DNA from: Pseudomonas sp. KU26590
Lineage (GTDB): Bacteria; Pseudomonadota; Gammaproteobacteria; Pseudomonadales; Pseudomonadaceae
Reading direction: 5' to 3'
DNA length: 64,000 bases
Assembly: GCF_026153515.1 (NCBI RefSeq)
Contig: NZ_CP110644.1
Coordinates: 186,001-250,000 of the forward strand
How positions within the stretch are numbered: position 1 is the stretch's first letter; every line of letters starts with the position of its first letter. The notes below the pieces were generated by a model, which worked only from the letters and a program-made list of their open reading frames with translations, made no database searches and was not told the DNA's origin. This document shows, one piece after another, positions 46,281-56,778 of the stretch. The position numbers and the translations under genes are program-made.

Positions 46281-46437
46281 GAACCGGTCCGTGCTGAGTG
46301 AATGCGGCGAATAATAACAGCTCGGCCAGATCGGGCCGAATGACTGTATTCAATCTGCGCGCATCATGATCTCAATCAACCTGCGTACGCCATGCGACGG
46401 CGTGTCGCCCACATGACATGCTCCTCGCGGCACTCGC

Positions 46438-47184
46438 TTACAACTGCTGCATCATCTTGCGCACACCGGCAACGTGCCGGCGGCTGACGATCAACGCATC
46501 GCCGTTTAGCCCTTTCAGGAACAACTGGAAATGACCCAGCGGCGTGCGCTGCAAGCGTTCGATGCGTTCCCGTGCGACCAGCGCATTGCGGTGGATACGT
46601 ACGAAGCGGTCGCCGAATTCGTCTTCCAGGGCTTTAAGCGGTTCATCCAGCAGCACTTCACCGCCTTCGTGGCGCAGGGTCACGTACTTGTGATCAGCGA
46701 TGAAATAGATCACCTCGGCCAGCGGGATCAGCTCAATGCCCTTTCGGGTACGTGCGCTGATGTGGCTGCGCGGGCCGGTGCCGCTTTCCGCAGCAGGCCG
46801 GGTCATCGCCGCCAGTTGCACACGATTCGGCCGCTCGGCTTTGCGCAACGCCTCGAGCAAATGCTCGGAACGAACCGGCTTGACCAGATACCCCACGGCG
46901 CTGACCTGGAAGGCTTCCAGCGCAAATTCATCGTGGGCCGTGCAGAAGACGACGGCAGGCGGGGTGTCGCGCTCGCACAGTTTTGCCGCGACCTGAAGTC
47001 CATCCAGGCCAGGCATGCGGATATCCAGCAACACCACGTCGGGCTTCAAATTTTCAATCAGCTGCAATGCTTCTTCGCCATTTGTGGCGCTGGGTTCCAG
47101 AACCTTGTAACCCTCGAGCTCACTTACCATACGGCTGAGGCGGTCTCGGGCTAGGGGTTCGTCATCAACGATCAGGACATTCAT
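46438..47184 (-). CDS. algR: Response regulator AlgR (LytTR family)
   Basis: DNA-binding response regulator of 248 residues, the length of P. aeruginosa AlgR. Receiver domain with acidic pocket Asp7-Asp8 and phospho-acceptor Asp54 (VVLLDIRMPGLDG), Lys at 106-110 region (YLVKPVR), then a LytTR DNA-binding domain (RKGIELIPLAEVIYFIADHKYVTLRHEGGEVLLDEPLKALE). Controls alginate, twitching and virulence genes in P. aeruginosa. ATG 47182-47184 overlaps the algZ stop by four bases. Confidence 0.96.
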   Translation of the reverse strand: MNVLIVDDEPLARDRLSRMVSELEGYKVLEPSATNGEEALQLIENLKPDVVLLDIRMPGLDGLQVAAKLCERDTPPAVVFCTAHDEFALEAFQVSAVGYLVKPVRSEHLLEALRKAERPNRVQLAAMTRPAAESGTGPRSHISARTRKGIELIPLAEVIYFIADHKYVTLRHEGGEVLLDEPLKALEDEFGDRFVRIHRNALVARERIERLQRTPLGHFQLFLKGLNGDALIVSRRHVAGVRKMMQQL

Positions 47185-48263
47185 ATTGCTCTGGCTTCCT
47201 GCGTGAGTCTCGCACAAGGATAGCGTAGACAGGTGAAGTGACGACCGTCTCGGCGCTCCACGCTCAGACTGGCGTGAGGTCCGAAAAGTGCCGTGAGTCG
47301 AGCGCCGATGTTTACCAGGGCCTGCTGAGTGCCGCCTGGATTTTGCTGTAAGACGGCCTCATCGTAAGGATTACTGACGCGCAATATAAATACTCCCCGT
47401 TCGTAGTCCGCCTCAACTCTGACCACGCCGCCTTCGACACGGGGCGCGATGCCGTAAATCAATGCGTTTTCCAATAATGGCTGCAAGGTTAGCTGGGGAA
47501 TTGGCAAGTCGTCGGGAATTGCACTTACGGCCCAGTCCAACTGTAGACGCTCGCCAAGTCGATATTGCTCAATCGATAAATAGCGTTTCGCCAATTCAAG
47601 CTCTTCGCGCCATGTCGTCAGGCTGCCGGGCTTGCCCAGACTGGCCCGAAACAGGTCGGACAAATCAAGCACCGCCTGCTCCGCCTTAAGCGGATCGCTG
47701 GTGACCAGGCTGGCGATGCTGTTGAGTGTATTGAACAGAAAGTGCGGACGGATACGCGCTTGCAGGGACTCGATCCTGGCCTGGAGTTCGGCCTGCTGCT
47801 GCTTGCGCCACTGACTCTGCAGGTAAAAGTAGCGCAGCATTAACGCGGACATGATCAAAGCGATCAAAGCGTAGCGCAGGTACCGTTCGATGACGCCATC
47901 GAACGAAGTCGGGGGATTCACCTGGTAGTAGTCAGTCACAGCGGTGCACATCAGCGTCACCGCCACCACCAGCAGACAACCGATGCAGCCGGCCACGCCA
48001 GCACGCAGGCGCGCCAGCCAGGGACGCAAGCCGCACAGCAGCGCGGCGGACAGCAGCACGATCCACTGCACGAAAAGAGAAATCAGCGCCAGCCGCACCC
48101 AGTCGAAATCCGGCCGCATGGGTTCGATGAGCACGAGCACGAACACCAGCAACTCGGCCAGCACGACCAGCATCAGTAGCGCTTGGGGCAGGCACAGTTC
48201 CGGGAGGAAAAACTCTTTGCCGGGCGCGCTGCTCTGGCCCGGTTGTTTGCGCTCGATTTGCAT
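47181..48263 (-). CDS. algZ: Sensor histidine kinase AlgZ/FimS
   Basis: LytS/YehU-type sensor paired with AlgR, 360 residues from ATG 48261-48263; a TTG at 48299 is the only longer option. Four to five N-terminal membrane helices (for example LLMLVVLAELLVFVLVLIEP), then the His_kinase domain with RPHFLFNTLNSIASL, where the phosphoacceptor is near His174 (His175 in P. aeruginosa FimS). The ATP-binding part is short and unconventional, as in this family (LLENALIYGIAP). Divergent from argH across about 146 bases. Confidence 0.93.
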   Translation of the reverse strand: MQIERKQPGQSSAPGKEFFLPELCLPQALLMLVVLAELLVFVLVLIEPMRPDFDWVRLALISLFVQWIVLLSAALLCGLRPWLARLRAGVAGCIGCLLVVAVTLMCTAVTDYYQVNPPTSFDGVIERYLRYALIALIMSALMLRYFYLQSQWRKQQQAELQARIESLQARIRPHFLFNTLNSIASLVTSDPLKAEQAVLDLSDLFRASLGKPGSLTTWREELELAKRYLSIEQYRLGERLQLDWAVSAIPDDLPIPQLTLQPLLENALIYGIAPRVEGGVVRVEADYERGVFILRVSNPYDEAVLQQNPGGTQQALVNIGARLTALFGPHASLSVERRDGRHFTCLRYPCARLTQEARAI

Positions 48264-48409
48264 GGCCGCCAGTCTCTTCGCTCGTACCGTTGCGGGCAAG
48301 CCGCCGGGGATAAATAAACGGCAATGCTGTTATCATCGCCCGCGTCTTTAGAATCGGCCGGCGCCGGTTTTTCATCAGTTTCAGCCACCAGCAAAGCAGC
48401 GAGCGAATC

Positions 48410-49804
48410 ATGAGCACCGACAAGACCAACCAGTCCTGGGGCGGCCGCTTCAGTGAACCCGTCGACGCCTTCGTCGCACGTTTCACCGCCTCCGTGACCT
48501 TCGATCAGCGCCTTTATCGCCACGACATCATGGGCTCCGTCGCCCACGCCACGATGCTGGCCAAGGTCGGCGTGCTGACCGACGCCGAGCGCGACACCAT
48601 CATCGACGGGCTGAAGAGCATTCAGGGCGAGATCGAGGCCGGCACGTTCGACTGGCGCGTGGACCTTGAAGACGTGCACATGAACATCGAAGCGCGCCTG
48701 ACCGATCGCATCGGCGTCACCGGTAAAAAGCTGCACACCGGACGCAGCCGCAACGACCAGGTCGCTACCGACATCCGCCTGTGGCTGCGTGACGAAATCG
48801 ACCTGATTCTGGCTGAGATCACTCGCCTGCAAGAAGGTCTGCTAGGCCTGGCCGGGCGCGAAGCCGACACCATCATGCCGGGCTTCACTCACCTGCAAAC
48901 CGCACAACCAGTGACCTTCGGCCACCACATGCTGGCGTGGTTCGAAATGCTCAGCCGCGATTACGAGCGTCTGGTCGATTGCCGCAAACGCACCAACCGC
49001 ATGCCCCTGGGCAGTGCCGCGCTGGCTGGCACCACGTATCCGATCGACCGCGAACTGACCTGCCAGCTGCTGGGTTTCGAAGCGGTCGGCGGCAACTCGC
49101 TGGACAGCGTTTCCGATCGCGACTTCGCCATCGAACTCTGCTCCGCCGCGAGCATCGCGATGATGCACCTGTCGCGCTTCTCCGAAGAGCTGGTGCTGTG
49201 GACCAGCGCGCAATTCCAGTTCATCGACCTGCCTGATCGCTTCTGCACCGGCAGCTCGATCATGCCGCAAAAGAAAAACCCTGATGTACCCGAACTGGTC
49301 CGAGGCAAAAGCGGCCGTGTATTCGGCGCATTGATGGGCCTGCTGACCTTGATGAAGGGCCAGCCGCTGGCCTACAACAAGGACAATCAAGAAGACAAGG
49401 AGCCGCTGTTCGACGCTGCCGACACCTTGCGCGATTCGCTGCGGGCCTTTGCCGACATGATCCCGGCGATCAAACCCAAGCACGCCATCATGCGCGAGGC
49501 CGCGTTGCGCGGTTTCTCCACGGCAACCGACCTCGCCGACTACCTGGTCCGTCGTGGCCTGCCGTTCCGTGATTGCCACGAAATCGTCGGTCACGCGGTG
49601 AAGCATGGCGTTGAGACCGGCAAGGACCTGGCCGAAATGACGCTGGACGAGCTGCGTCAGTTCAGCGACCAGATTGAACAGGACGTCTTCGCGGTGCTGA
49701 CGCTCGAAGGTTCGGTCAACGCCCGCAACCATATCGGCGGCACGGCGCCGGATCAGGTCAAGGCAGCGGTCGTGCGTGGCCAGCATTTGCTCGCCACCCG
49801 CTAA
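48410..49804 (+). CDS. argH: Argininosuccinate lyase
   Basis: Last step of arginine synthesis, cleaving argininosuccinate to arginine and fumarate; 464 residues. N-terminal [23 protein letters not shown], the substrate segment [14 protein letters not shown] and the superfamily signature [15 protein letters not shown] are intact, with catalytic Ser within the signature loop. Divergent from algZ. A small conserved gene follows 63 bases downstream and may be co-transcribed. Confidence 0.97.
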   Translation: MSTDKTNQSWGGRFSEPVDAFVARFTASVTFDQRLYRHDIMGSVAHATMLAKVGVLTDAERDTIIDGLKSIQGEIEAGTFDWRVDLEDVHMNIEARLTDRIGVTGKKLHTGRSRNDQVATDIRLWLRDEIDLILAEITRLQEGLLGLAGREADTIMPGFTHLQTAQPVTFGHHMLAWFEMLSRDYERLVDCRKRTNRMPLGSAALAGTTYPIDRELTCQLLGFEAVGGNSLDSVSDRDFAIELCSAASIAMMHLSRFSEELVLWTSAQFQFIDLPDRFCTGSSIMPQKKNPDVPELVRGKSGRVFGALMGLLTLMKGQPLAYNKDNQEDKEPLFDAADTLRDSLRAFADMIPAIKPKHAIMREAALRGFSTATDLADYLVRRGLPFRDCHEIVGHAVKHGVETGKDLAEMTLDELRQFSDQIEQDVFAVLTLEGSVNARNHIGGTAPDQVKAAVVRGQHLLATR

Positions 49805-49867
49805 ACGCATAAACGGGGTCGCCCGGTGCGGGCGATTCCATCCAATTGGCAGGACATCGAGAACGAC

Positions 49868-50161
49868 ATGAGCGACAACATCGAAAACGACGAAGAAGAG
49901 TTCGCTGAAGCGACGCTGATTGAAGCCATCGAAAATCAGATCGAGAGCGACAACCCTCCAGCGGCCCGGGCGACGTACAACAAGCTGACGCTGGTGGGCA
50001 CCGATCGCGATGAGATTCTTCAGATGATGGCCCACATTCTGGCGTTGGAGATCGACGGGATCCTGGCCGACGATCGCCCGTTCAATACCGTCTGGTACGA
50101 AGCGGCCCTGCGTGCACTGCCCGACATGCCGCCCGGCGTGCGACTGGCGGAAGACGAGTAA
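49868..50161 (+). CDS. Conserved small acidic protein
   Basis: Product of 97 residues from ATG 49868 (MSDNIENDEEEFAEATLIEAIENQIESDNPPAARATYNKL). The first 14 residues are strongly acidic, and the remainder is helical (DEILQMMAHILALEIDGILADDRPFNTVWYEAALRALP). I recognise no named domain; the gene is conserved downstream of argH in pseudomonads as far as I recall. No membrane segment, signal peptide or metal motif. Confidence 0.78.
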   Translation: MSDNIENDEEEFAEATLIEAIENQIESDNPPAARATYNKLTLVGTDRDEILQMMAHILALEIDGILADDRPFNTVWYEAALRALPDMPPGVRLAEDE

Positions 50162-50331
50162 AGTCCGCCACAAATGCCGGTCGCTCAACCGACCTGACGA
50201 CCGGCCAGATACTTCCTGCAAAATCCCCAGACCTGACTACACTCCAACAGCCTCGCTGCCGCATGGCGATGGGGCCGTCACGCCTGCGATTCTGATCGCG
50301 GTGTATCCACTGGAAAAAGTCTGGAGCACCT

Positions 50332-50583
50332 ATGTCGTTTACCCCTGAATTGGTTGCCGAGCTGGAAATCCTGTCGCTGTTCAATCTGAGCAACACCAAA
50401 GAGGGTCTGAAGGTTCACCATCACACTGCGGCACCCACTGCCGTCGCTGCCGCCCAACGACTCTTCGACAAAGGCCTCACCACGCAAAGGGACGGAGGCT
50501 ACTTGACCAGCCTGGGGCTGGATGCCGCCGACCACGCGCAATCGCTGCTGATCATTCTTGCCACAAGCCAGGAAGCTGCCTGA
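50332..50583 (+). CDS. TIGR02647 family protein
   Basis: Protein of 83 residues. MSFTPELVAELEILSLFNLSNTKEGLKVHHHTAAPTAVAAAQRLFDKGL with TQRDGGYLTSLGLDAADHAQSLLIIL matches the TIGR02647 family of small proteins found mainly in Pseudomonas. The helix-turn-strand pattern (DKGLTTQRDGGYLTSLG) looks like a winged-helix end, so a DNA-binding role is possible but unproven. A 13-bp perfect inverted repeat follows 10 bases after the stop. Confidence 0.82.
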   Translation: MSFTPELVAELEILSLFNLSNTKEGLKVHHHTAAPTAVAAAQRLFDKGLTTQRDGGYLTSLGLDAADHAQSLLIILATSQEAA

Positions 50584-50592
50584 CTTCGTCCC

Positions 50593-50635
50593 TCGCGAAA
50601 CCTTTGCCTGGACGCATCAAATAAAGGTTTCGCGA
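50593..50635. repeat. Perfect 13-bp inverted repeat upstream of cyaA
   Basis: TCGCGAAACCTTT (50593-50605) and AAAGGTTTCGCGA (50623-50635) are exact complements separated by 17 bases. The position, 10 bases after one stop and 148 bases before the cyaA ATG, suits a terminator stem, but no T-run follows on the plus strand. A protein-binding site or mRNA leader structure are alternatives. Confidence 0.7.
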
Positions 50636-50782
50636 ATCCTCCATTTCGACGATGCTGCGCCGATAAAATAATGGCGCCATAAAAAAGACGCGCAGTCGAG
50701 CCGTACCGGCCTGACGCCCAGCTGTCTTGATTATCGCTACACCCTCACATCATGCAGTGCCGCCCGCCGGCTTCGAGTCGCG

Positions 50783-53632
50783 ATGACGCGTAGTTCCGAA
50801 ATTCGCCCGGATCTGGATGAGGGCATTGATCGCAAGGTCCTCGCTCAGTTACGCAGCCGCTTCCTGGCCCTGAGCGAGAGTCGACTGGCGCGCGCGTACG
50901 AAGGCCTGTCGACCCGTCAGCAAAGCGTGCTCTCGCTGCTTCCGCTGTTTTTCCACGTCAATCATCCTCTGTTGCCGGGCTATGTGTCGGGCTCAACCCC
51001 TGCGGGCGTTTCACATTACGAGCCTGACGCCCAGGCCCTCGCTGAGGCGCAACGCCTGACGCGGTCGTTCTCCTACAAACCACGCCGGGTGAATCCACCG
51101 CAGCCGATTCACGGCATCTTCCTGATGGGCAGCCTTGGCACCCTCGCCCAGGCCGACCAAAGCGACATGGACGTGTGGATTTGCCACGACCCGCTGCTGT
51201 CGGCAGACGAAATCCAGGAACTGCGCAAGAAATGCCAGTCACTCGAAAGCTGGGCGGCAAGCATGGGTGCCGAGGCGCATTTCTTTCTCGTCGACCCGGA
51301 GCGTTTTGTCGTCGGCGAGCGCGACGCGCAGCTGAGTGGCGAGGACTGCGGCACGACGCAGCACTATTTGCTGCTCGACGAGTTTTATCGCACCGCCATC
51401 TGGCTGGCCGGGCGCACGCCGATGTGGTGGCTGGTGCCGGTCTATGAGGAAGCGCGCTACGCCGAATACACCCATACCCTGCTGTCAAAGCGTTTTATTC
51501 GCGCTGACGAGGTGCTGGACCTCGGCAACATGTCGCACATCCCGCCAGGCGAATTCATCGGCGCAGGGCTGTGGCAGTTGTTCAAAGGCATCGAATCGCC
51601 CTACAAATCGGTGCTCAAGCTGCTGCTTACGGAGGTCTATGCCAGCGAGCACCCGCAGGTGCAGTGCCTGAGCATGCGCTTCAAGGAAGCCGTGTTCGCC
51701 AACCGCGCCGACCTCGACGAACTGGACCCTTACGTGATGGTGTACCGGCGCATCGAAGAATACCTGCTGGCGCGGGGTGAGCCGGAGCGACTTGAGCTGG
51801 TGCGTCGAAGCTTGTACCTCAAGGTGAACAAGAAACTCACGGGTGCCACTCGCCACCGCAGCAACGGCTGGCAACGCCTGCTACTGGAGCGGCTGGTGAG
51901 TGAGTGGAATTGGGACGAGCGTCAGCTGGCGCTGCTCGACAGCCGCAGCCAGTGGAAAGTGCGTCAGGTTGCCAGCGAGCGCCGCGCACTGGTTGGCGAG
52001 CTCAACTTCAGTTACCGCTTTTTGACCCAGTTCGCTCGCGCGCAAAAGGCGATCAATTCGATCACCAAGCGCGACATGAATGTGCTCGGGCGCCGTCTGT
52101 ACGCAGCCTTTGAACGCAAAGCCGGCAAAGTGGAATTTCTCAATCCGGGCATCGCGCCGGATCTGGCGGAAGACACGCTGACGCTGGCGCAGCTGCCGAA
52201 CAAGCGCGAGCCCGGCAGGTATCAGTGGTGCCTTTACAACGGCAGTCTGAGTGCCCACGAGCTGGAGACATTTGCGCCGATAAAACGCAGCCGCGAGTTG
52301 CTGGAGCTGCTCACGTGGTGCCAGCGCAACAACGTCATCGACAGCAGCACGCGCCTGGCGCTGCACCCCGGCATCAGCGATCTGACCGAGTTCGAGCTGT
52401 TCAATCTGCAAGGCGCGTTACAGCAGAGCATTGCCCTGCCGCCGGGCATGGTCGAGGAAGAGGTACTGCTGAGCCCGAGCGTGCCCCGCGAAATCCTGCT
52501 GTTGGTCAACGTCGGCATCGACCCGCTCAGGCACCACAAAGACCTGAACATCCTGATGACCACCGAGCGAACGGACTCGCTGAGCTACGCCGGTGTCCGC
52601 GAAAATCTGGTGCTGACCTTCGATCAGATCACCCTCAACAGCTGGAACGAGGTGCTGGTCAATCGCTTCGACGGCCCCCATGCGCTGCTGGACTGCCTGA
52701 CAGAATTGTTCAACGGCATGCCGGAAAAGTCCGCCAGGCCTGTCATCCGCGTGCGCTGCTTTTGCCACAACCGCGCTCAGGCCATCGCCCAGCGCGTGGA
52801 GGAGCTCATCGGCACGGCACAACTGCTGCTGGACCGGCGGCTGAATCATCGCTATCTCATCCAGGTCGAGCAGCGCTATCACGTGCTGGAAATGATCCCC
52901 AGCCAGGTCAGTCACATCACACTCGAACACTTGCCGGCGCTTTTCAGCTATCTGGGGGAAGAGCTTAGCGCCTACAGCCCGATTCATCTGGACCCCCAGG
53001 CGCTGGAGGACTCGGACTTGTCGCTGCTTATCCCTTACGGGCAGCCCGAGTGCATTCAGGTTTTTTACCGGATCAACGAACCCAATGCCGACCTGTACGT
53101 GCTCGATGAGCGCAATGCGCTATGGCATCAGCAAGTGCCTTATCACACTGAATCCAGCCTGCTGGTGCCGCTGCAGCGCTTTTTTCAATCGTTGATATAC
53201 CGGCGGGTGGCGTTGCTGCCGCTGGACAACCCGCTGGAATCAACCTCGCTGGAGGCTTTGTATTACCGCATAACCCCCGATGGATCCGGGCGGGCCCGTC
53301 GCGTTGAGCAGCGCCCGACCCCAGCGATGCTTATCGATAAATCGTTTTTCGAGGTACAGGCGATCATCGAGGAGGCATCCCCGGGCCAAGTCAGCGTGAC
53401 GCTGTATTGCGACGGGATGGAGTTTTCCGAGCTGGAGTATGGCGATCGGCTGTTCAGCGTCGTGGCGCAGCGGATTCTCGAGCAGCGCCGCGAGCCGCAA
53501 CGTTACCGCTGCTACATCACCGACCTGGACCTGTCCGGGATACTGGGGGAGACACGCGGGCAGACCATCCTGTTCCTGCGCTACAAAGCCGAGCTGGAAC
53601 AGTCATTGAATGCCGCGATGGATGAGGCTTGA
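50783..53632 (+). CDS. cyaA: Class I adenylate cyclase
   Basis: Cytosolic cAMP synthase of 949 residues (class I, enterobacterial type). The catalytic N-terminal half has PIHGIFLMGSLGTLAQADQSDMDVWICHD, the nucleotidyltransferase-like Gly-Ser and paired Asp motif, and HFFLVDPERFV. The C-terminal half is the regulatory region that responds to the PTS in enterobacteria. It supplies cAMP for Vfr/CRP-type regulation. Complete, no frameshift. The 200 bases upstream contain the inverted repeat and an AT-rich stretch that may be the promoter. Confidence 0.95.
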   Translation: MTRSSEIRPDLDEGIDRKVLAQLRSRFLALSESRLARAYEGLSTRQQSVLSLLPLFFHVNHPLLPGYVSGSTPAGVSHYEPDAQALAEAQRLTRSFSYKPRRVNPPQPIHGIFLMGSLGTLAQADQSDMDVWICHDPLLSADEIQELRKKCQSLESWAASMGAEAHFFLVDPERFVVGERDAQLSGEDCGTTQHYLLLDEFYRTAIWLAGRTPMWWLVPVYEEARYAEYTHTLLSKRFIRADEVLDLGNMSHIPPGEFIGAGLWQLFKGIESPYKSVLKLLLTEVYASEHPQVQCLSMRFKEAVFANRADLDELDPYVMVYRRIEEYLLARGEPERLELVRRSLYLKVNKKLTGATRHRSNGWQRLLLERLVSEWNWDERQLALLDSRSQWKVRQVASERRALVGELNFSYRFLTQFARAQKAINSITKRDMNVLGRRLYAAFERKAGKVEFLNPGIAPDLAEDTLTLAQLPNKREPGRYQWCLYNGSLSAHELETFAPIKRSRELLELLTWCQRNNVIDSSTRLALHPGISDLTEFELFNLQGALQQSIALPPGMVEEEVLLSPSVPREILLLVNVGIDPLRHHKDLNILMTTERTDSLSYAGVRENLVLTFDQITLNSWNEVLVNRFDGPHALLDCLTELFNGMPEKSARPVIRVRCFCHNRAQAIAQRVEELIGTAQLLLDRRLNHRYLIQVEQRYHVLEMIPSQVSHITLEHLPALFSYLGEELSAYSPIHLDPQALEDSDLSLLIPYGQPECIQVFYRINEPNADLYVLDERNALWHQQVPYHTESSLLVPLQRFFQSLIYRRVALLPLDNPLESTSLEALYYRITPDGSGRARRVEQRPTPAMLIDKSFFEVQAIIEEASPGQVSVTLYCDGMEFSELEYGDRLFSVVAQRILEQRREPQRYRCYITDLDLSGILGETRGQTILFLRYKAELEQSLNAAMDEA

Positions 53633-53633
53633 C

Positions 53634-53867
53634 CTACACGCGATCGGAAGTCGCACTGCGACGCTGATCCGCCTGTCGCACGATCTCGCGCCGGCGCTCA
53701 TCGGTCGCCGCCCGCCACTCGCGAATGTCTTCGACGTGGCGCTGACACCCCGTGCAGACTTTGTCCTCGTCGAGCCGGCAGATGCTGATGCACGGCGACG
53801 GCACAGCCGGGCTGACGTTGCTGAACAGCGGCTTTGGCGGTTTGACCGGCGTTGCGCTAACGGTCAC
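53634..53867 (-). CDS. DUF1289 family protein
   Basis: Short protein of 77 residues with the DUF1289 pattern: SPCISICRLDEDKVCTGCQRHVEDIREW, three or four Cys that may bind iron or zinc. GTG start (53865-53867) overlaps the cyaY stop by four bases, so it is translated with the frataxin homologue. The Cys-rich core and coupling to CyaY suggest a link to Fe-S metabolism (inference). Its stop lies two bases from the convergent cyaA stop. Confidence 0.85.
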   Translation of the reverse strand: MTVSATPVKPPKPLFSNVSPAVPSPCISICRLDEDKVCTGCQRHVEDIREWRAATDERRREIVRQADQRRSATSDRV

Positions 53868-54220
53868 TGGCGGTTGCCATCGCTGCCGTCGAGGGCGTCG
53901 AAGTCGATCTCTTCCCCAGCCTGTTGTTTCGCCAGACGGTAGAGCATCTCGCTCAACAGCTCTTCGCTCTTGTCGCAGATCCAGTGCTTCGCTTCTTCGT
54001 CGTAATCAAAGTGAAAACCACCCGATGCAGCCGCCAGCCATAGCTGACGCAGTGGCTCTTGGCGACTGAAGATGAACTGCGAGCCGTTTTCGAACTTAAC
54101 GGTCAGCACACCGGCCGAACTCTCAACGTCCAGATCCAGACCGCTCTCGTCGAAGATGTCCTGGAGCTTTTCTTGGGTGGCATCGACCAGGTCGTGAAAA
54201 CGGGCTTCGGTCAAACTCAT
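53864..54220 (-). CDS. cyaY: Frataxin homologue CyaY
   Basis: Iron-binding protein of 118 residues that tunes Fe-S cluster assembly by IscS. N-terminal helix MSLTEARFHDLVDATQEKLQDIFDESGLDLDVESS with its acidic ridge, then strands GVLTVKFENGSQFIFSRQEPLRQLWLAAASGGFHFDYDEE and HWIC, the frataxin hallmarks. Divergent from lptM across about 288 bases with no gene in it. Confidence 0.95.
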   Translation of the reverse strand: MSLTEARFHDLVDATQEKLQDIFDESGLDLDVESSAGVLTVKFENGSQFIFSRQEPLRQLWLAAASGGFHFDYDEEAKHWICDKSEELLSEMLYRLAKQQAGEEIDFDALDGSDGNRQ

Positions 54221-54508
54221 TACATGAACCTCAAAAGTGTCAGCGGATGGCGCAGCGACGCACGATACGGTCGCTCCACGGCAAATGCAAAGCCTACCCG
54301 CCCAACTGCAATACTGGGAGCGGCTTTGGCCCGAAAGGCATCAAGCGTCTCGCTCCACCGCAGGCTGCGTCAGAAATCCGCGCGCGCTGCACCGTCTAAT
54401 TGCGCAGCGGCGTCAAACCCCCGCCGGACGGGAACTCCAGCGCATAGGCAATCTGTCGGGTGGTCGGTATACTCGGGCGCAATTAATGCTTATACAAAGG
54501 ATTTCGCC

Positions 54509-54673
54509 ATGAAGCGCCTGATTTCCTCCCTGGCCGCACTGCTTGCAGTTGCGTGTCTGGTCTCTGCCTGCGGTCAGAAAGGTCCACTGTATCTGCCCGA
54601 CGACGACTCGTCCGCCGACGGCTCCAGCCAGACCAAGTCGCACTCGCACAAGCATCAGACTTCGACCTACTAG
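54509..54673 (+). CDS. lptM: Small lipoprotein LptM (YifL)
   Basis: Lipoprotein of 54 residues: MKRLISSLAALLAVACLVSAC has a lipobox LVSAC with lipidated Cys21, followed by GQKGPLYLP, the conserved motif of LptM. LptM assists LptD maturation in the outer-membrane LPS translocon in E. coli. The tail is Ser/His-rich and disordered. It precedes lysA by nine bases, as in many gammaproteobacteria. A -10-like TATACT lies at 54468-54473. Confidence 0.9.
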   Translation: MKRLISSLAALLAVACLVSACGQKGPLYLPDDDSSADGSSQTKSHSHKHQTSTY

Positions 54674-54682
54674 GAATCAGTC

Positions 54683-55930
54683 ATGGACGCCTTCAACTAC
54701 CGCGACGGTGAGCTGTTCGCGGAAGGAGTGGCGTTGTCTGCCATCGCCGAACGCTTCGGCACGCCGACATACGTCTATTCCCGCGCGCACATCGAGGCGC
54801 AGTACCGCGCTTTCGACGATGCACTGAGCGGCATGCCGCATCTGGTCTGCTTCGCCGTAAAAGCCAACTCCAACCTGGGCGTTCTCAATGTCCTGGCGCG
54901 CCTGGGCGCCGGTTTCGACATCGTTTCCCGTGGCGAACTGGAGCGCGTGCTGGCTGCAGGCGGTCAGGCTGACAAGATTGTCTTCTCCGGCGTCGGCAAG
55001 ACCCGCGATGACATGCGCCGTGCGCTTGAAGTCGGCGTGCATTGCTTCAACGTCGAATCCACCGACGAGCTTGAACGCCTGCAAGTCGTCGCCGCCCAGA
55101 TGGGCGTGCGCGCTCCGGTTTCGTTGCGCGTCAACCCGGACGTCGACGCCGGCACCCACCCTTACATCTCCACCGGCCTCAAGGAAAACAAATTCGGCAT
55201 CGCCATCGCGGACGCCGAAGATGTTTACATCCGCGCCGCGCAGCTGCCGAATCTCGACGTCATCGGTGTCGACTGCCACATCGGCTCTCAACTGACCACG
55301 CTCTCGCCTTTCGTTGATGCACTGGATCGCTTGCTCGATCTGGTCGACCGGCTGGGCGATTGCGGCATTCTGCTGAAGCACATCGATCTGGGCGGCGGTC
55401 TGGGCGTGCGTTATCGCGACGAAGAGCCGCCACTCGCGGGCGACTACATCAAGGCTGTGCGTGAACGCCTCGATGGCCGCGATCTGGCGCTGATGTTCGA
55501 GCCCGGCCGCTTCATCGTCGCCAATGCCGGCGTGCTGCTGACCCGCGTCGAGTACCTCAAGCACACCGAACACAAAGACTTCGCCATCGTCGACGCCGCC
55601 ATGAACGACCTGATTCGTCCGGCGCTGTATCAGGCGTGGATGGACGTAACAGCGGTCAAACCGCGAGACAGCGCAAAACGCACCTACGACATCGTCGGCC
55701 CGATTTGCGAAACCGGCGATTTCCTGGCCAAGGAGCGTGAACTCGCGCTGGCTGAAGGGGACCTGCTGGCGGTGCATTCGGCCGGCGCCTATGGCTTCGT
55801 AATGAGCTCCAACTACAACACCCGTGGGCGTACGGCCGAGGTGCTTGTGGATGTTGAGCAAGCCTTCGAAGTGCGTCGCCGTGAAACCGTGACTGAGCTG
55901 TTTGCCGGCGAAAGCCTGCTGCCGGAGTAA
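54683..55930 (+). CDS. lysA: Diaminopimelate decarboxylase
   Basis: PLP enzyme of fold type III making lysine from meso-diaminopimelate; 415 residues. Schiff-base Lys60 in [10 protein letters not shown], the PLP phosphate-binding [12 protein letters not shown] and the [11 protein letters not shown] motif are present, with the C-terminal active-site Cys in ICETGDFLA. Followed four bases later by dapF, so lysine and diaminopimelate steps are together. Confidence 0.96.
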   Translation: MDAFNYRDGELFAEGVALSAIAERFGTPTYVYSRAHIEAQYRAFDDALSGMPHLVCFAVKANSNLGVLNVLARLGAGFDIVSRGELERVLAAGGQADKIVFSGVGKTRDDMRRALEVGVHCFNVESTDELERLQVVAAQMGVRAPVSLRVNPDVDAGTHPYISTGLKENKFGIAIADAEDVYIRAAQLPNLDVIGVDCHIGSQLTTLSPFVDALDRLLDLVDRLGDCGILLKHIDLGGGLGVRYRDEEPPLAGDYIKAVRERLDGRDLALMFEPGRFIVANAGVLLTRVEYLKHTEHKDFAIVDAAMNDLIRPALYQAWMDVTAVKPRDSAKRTYDIVGPICETGDFLAKERELALAEGDLLAVHSAGAYGFVMSSNYNTRGRTAEVLVDVEQAFEVRRRETVTELFAGESLLPE

Positions 55931-55934
55931 TCCC

Positions 55935-56765
55935 ATGCTGCTGCGTTTTACCAAGATGCATGGCCTGGGCAATGATTTCATGGTGCTGGACCTTGTCAGC
56001 CAACACGCGCACATTTTGCCCAAGCACGCCAAGCAATGGGGCGATCGCCATACCGGTATCGGTTTCGATCAGTTGCTGCTGGTCGAGGCGCCGAACAATC
56101 CGGACGTGGACTTCCGCTACCGGATTTTCAATTCCGACGGCTCCGAAGTGGAGCAATGCGGCAATGGTGCGCGCTGCTTCGCCCGCTTCGTGCTGGACAA
56201 GCGGCTGACGGCCAAGAAGCAGATTCGCGTCGAGACCAAGGGCGGCATCATCGAGCTGGACATCCGCAACGACGGCCAGATCAGCGTTGATATGGGCGCG
56301 CCGCGTCTGGTGCCGGCGGACATCCCGTTCGAGGCGCCAGAGCAGGCCGTCAGTTATTCCCTTGATGTCGATGGCGAGACCGTAGAGCTCGCGGCCGTGT
56401 CCATGGGCAACCCCCACGCTGTGCTGCGCGTCTATGACATCAACAACGCGCCCGTTCATGTGCTGGGACCGAAGATCGAACACCATCCGCGCTTTCCGGC
56501 TCGGGTGAACGTGGGCTTTCTCCACGTCGTCGACCGCCAGCGCGCGCAACTGCGAGTGTGGGAGCGTGGTGCCGGGGAAACCCAGGCCTGCGGCACCGGT
56601 GCCTGCGCGGCAGCGGTCGCGGCCATTACTCAGGGCTGGATGGATTCGCCGATGCTGATCGACCTGCCGGGCGGGCGCCTGTCCATCGAGTGGGCCGGCC
56701 CCGGCCATTCCGTGGTGATGACTGGCCCGGCTGTCCGGGTGTATGAAGGCCAAGTACGTCTATGA
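55935..56765 (+). CDS. dapF: Diaminopimelate epimerase
   Basis: Cofactor-free epimerase of 276 residues converting LL- to meso-diaminopimelate for lysine and peptidoglycan. ATG 55935 gives [19 protein letters not shown], the usual start. The two catalytic Cys lie in [10 protein letters not shown] (first Cys at 75) and [17 protein letters not shown] continues 11 codons upstream only inside lysA. Operon member. Confidence 0.96.
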   Translation: MLLRFTKMHGLGNDFMVLDLVSQHAHILPKHAKQWGDRHTGIGFDQLLLVEAPNNPDVDFRYRIFNSDGSEVEQCGNGARCFARFVLDKRLTAKKQIRVETKGGIIELDIRNDGQISVDMGAPRLVPADIPFEAPEQAVSYSLDVDGETVELAAVSMGNPHAVLRVYDINNAPVHVLGPKIEHHPRFPARVNVGFLHVVDRQRAQLRVWERGAGETQACGTGACAAAVAAITQGWMDSPMLIDLPGGRLSIEWAGPGHSVVMTGPAVRVYEGQVRL

Positions 56766-56778
56766 GTGAGAGTATCCA

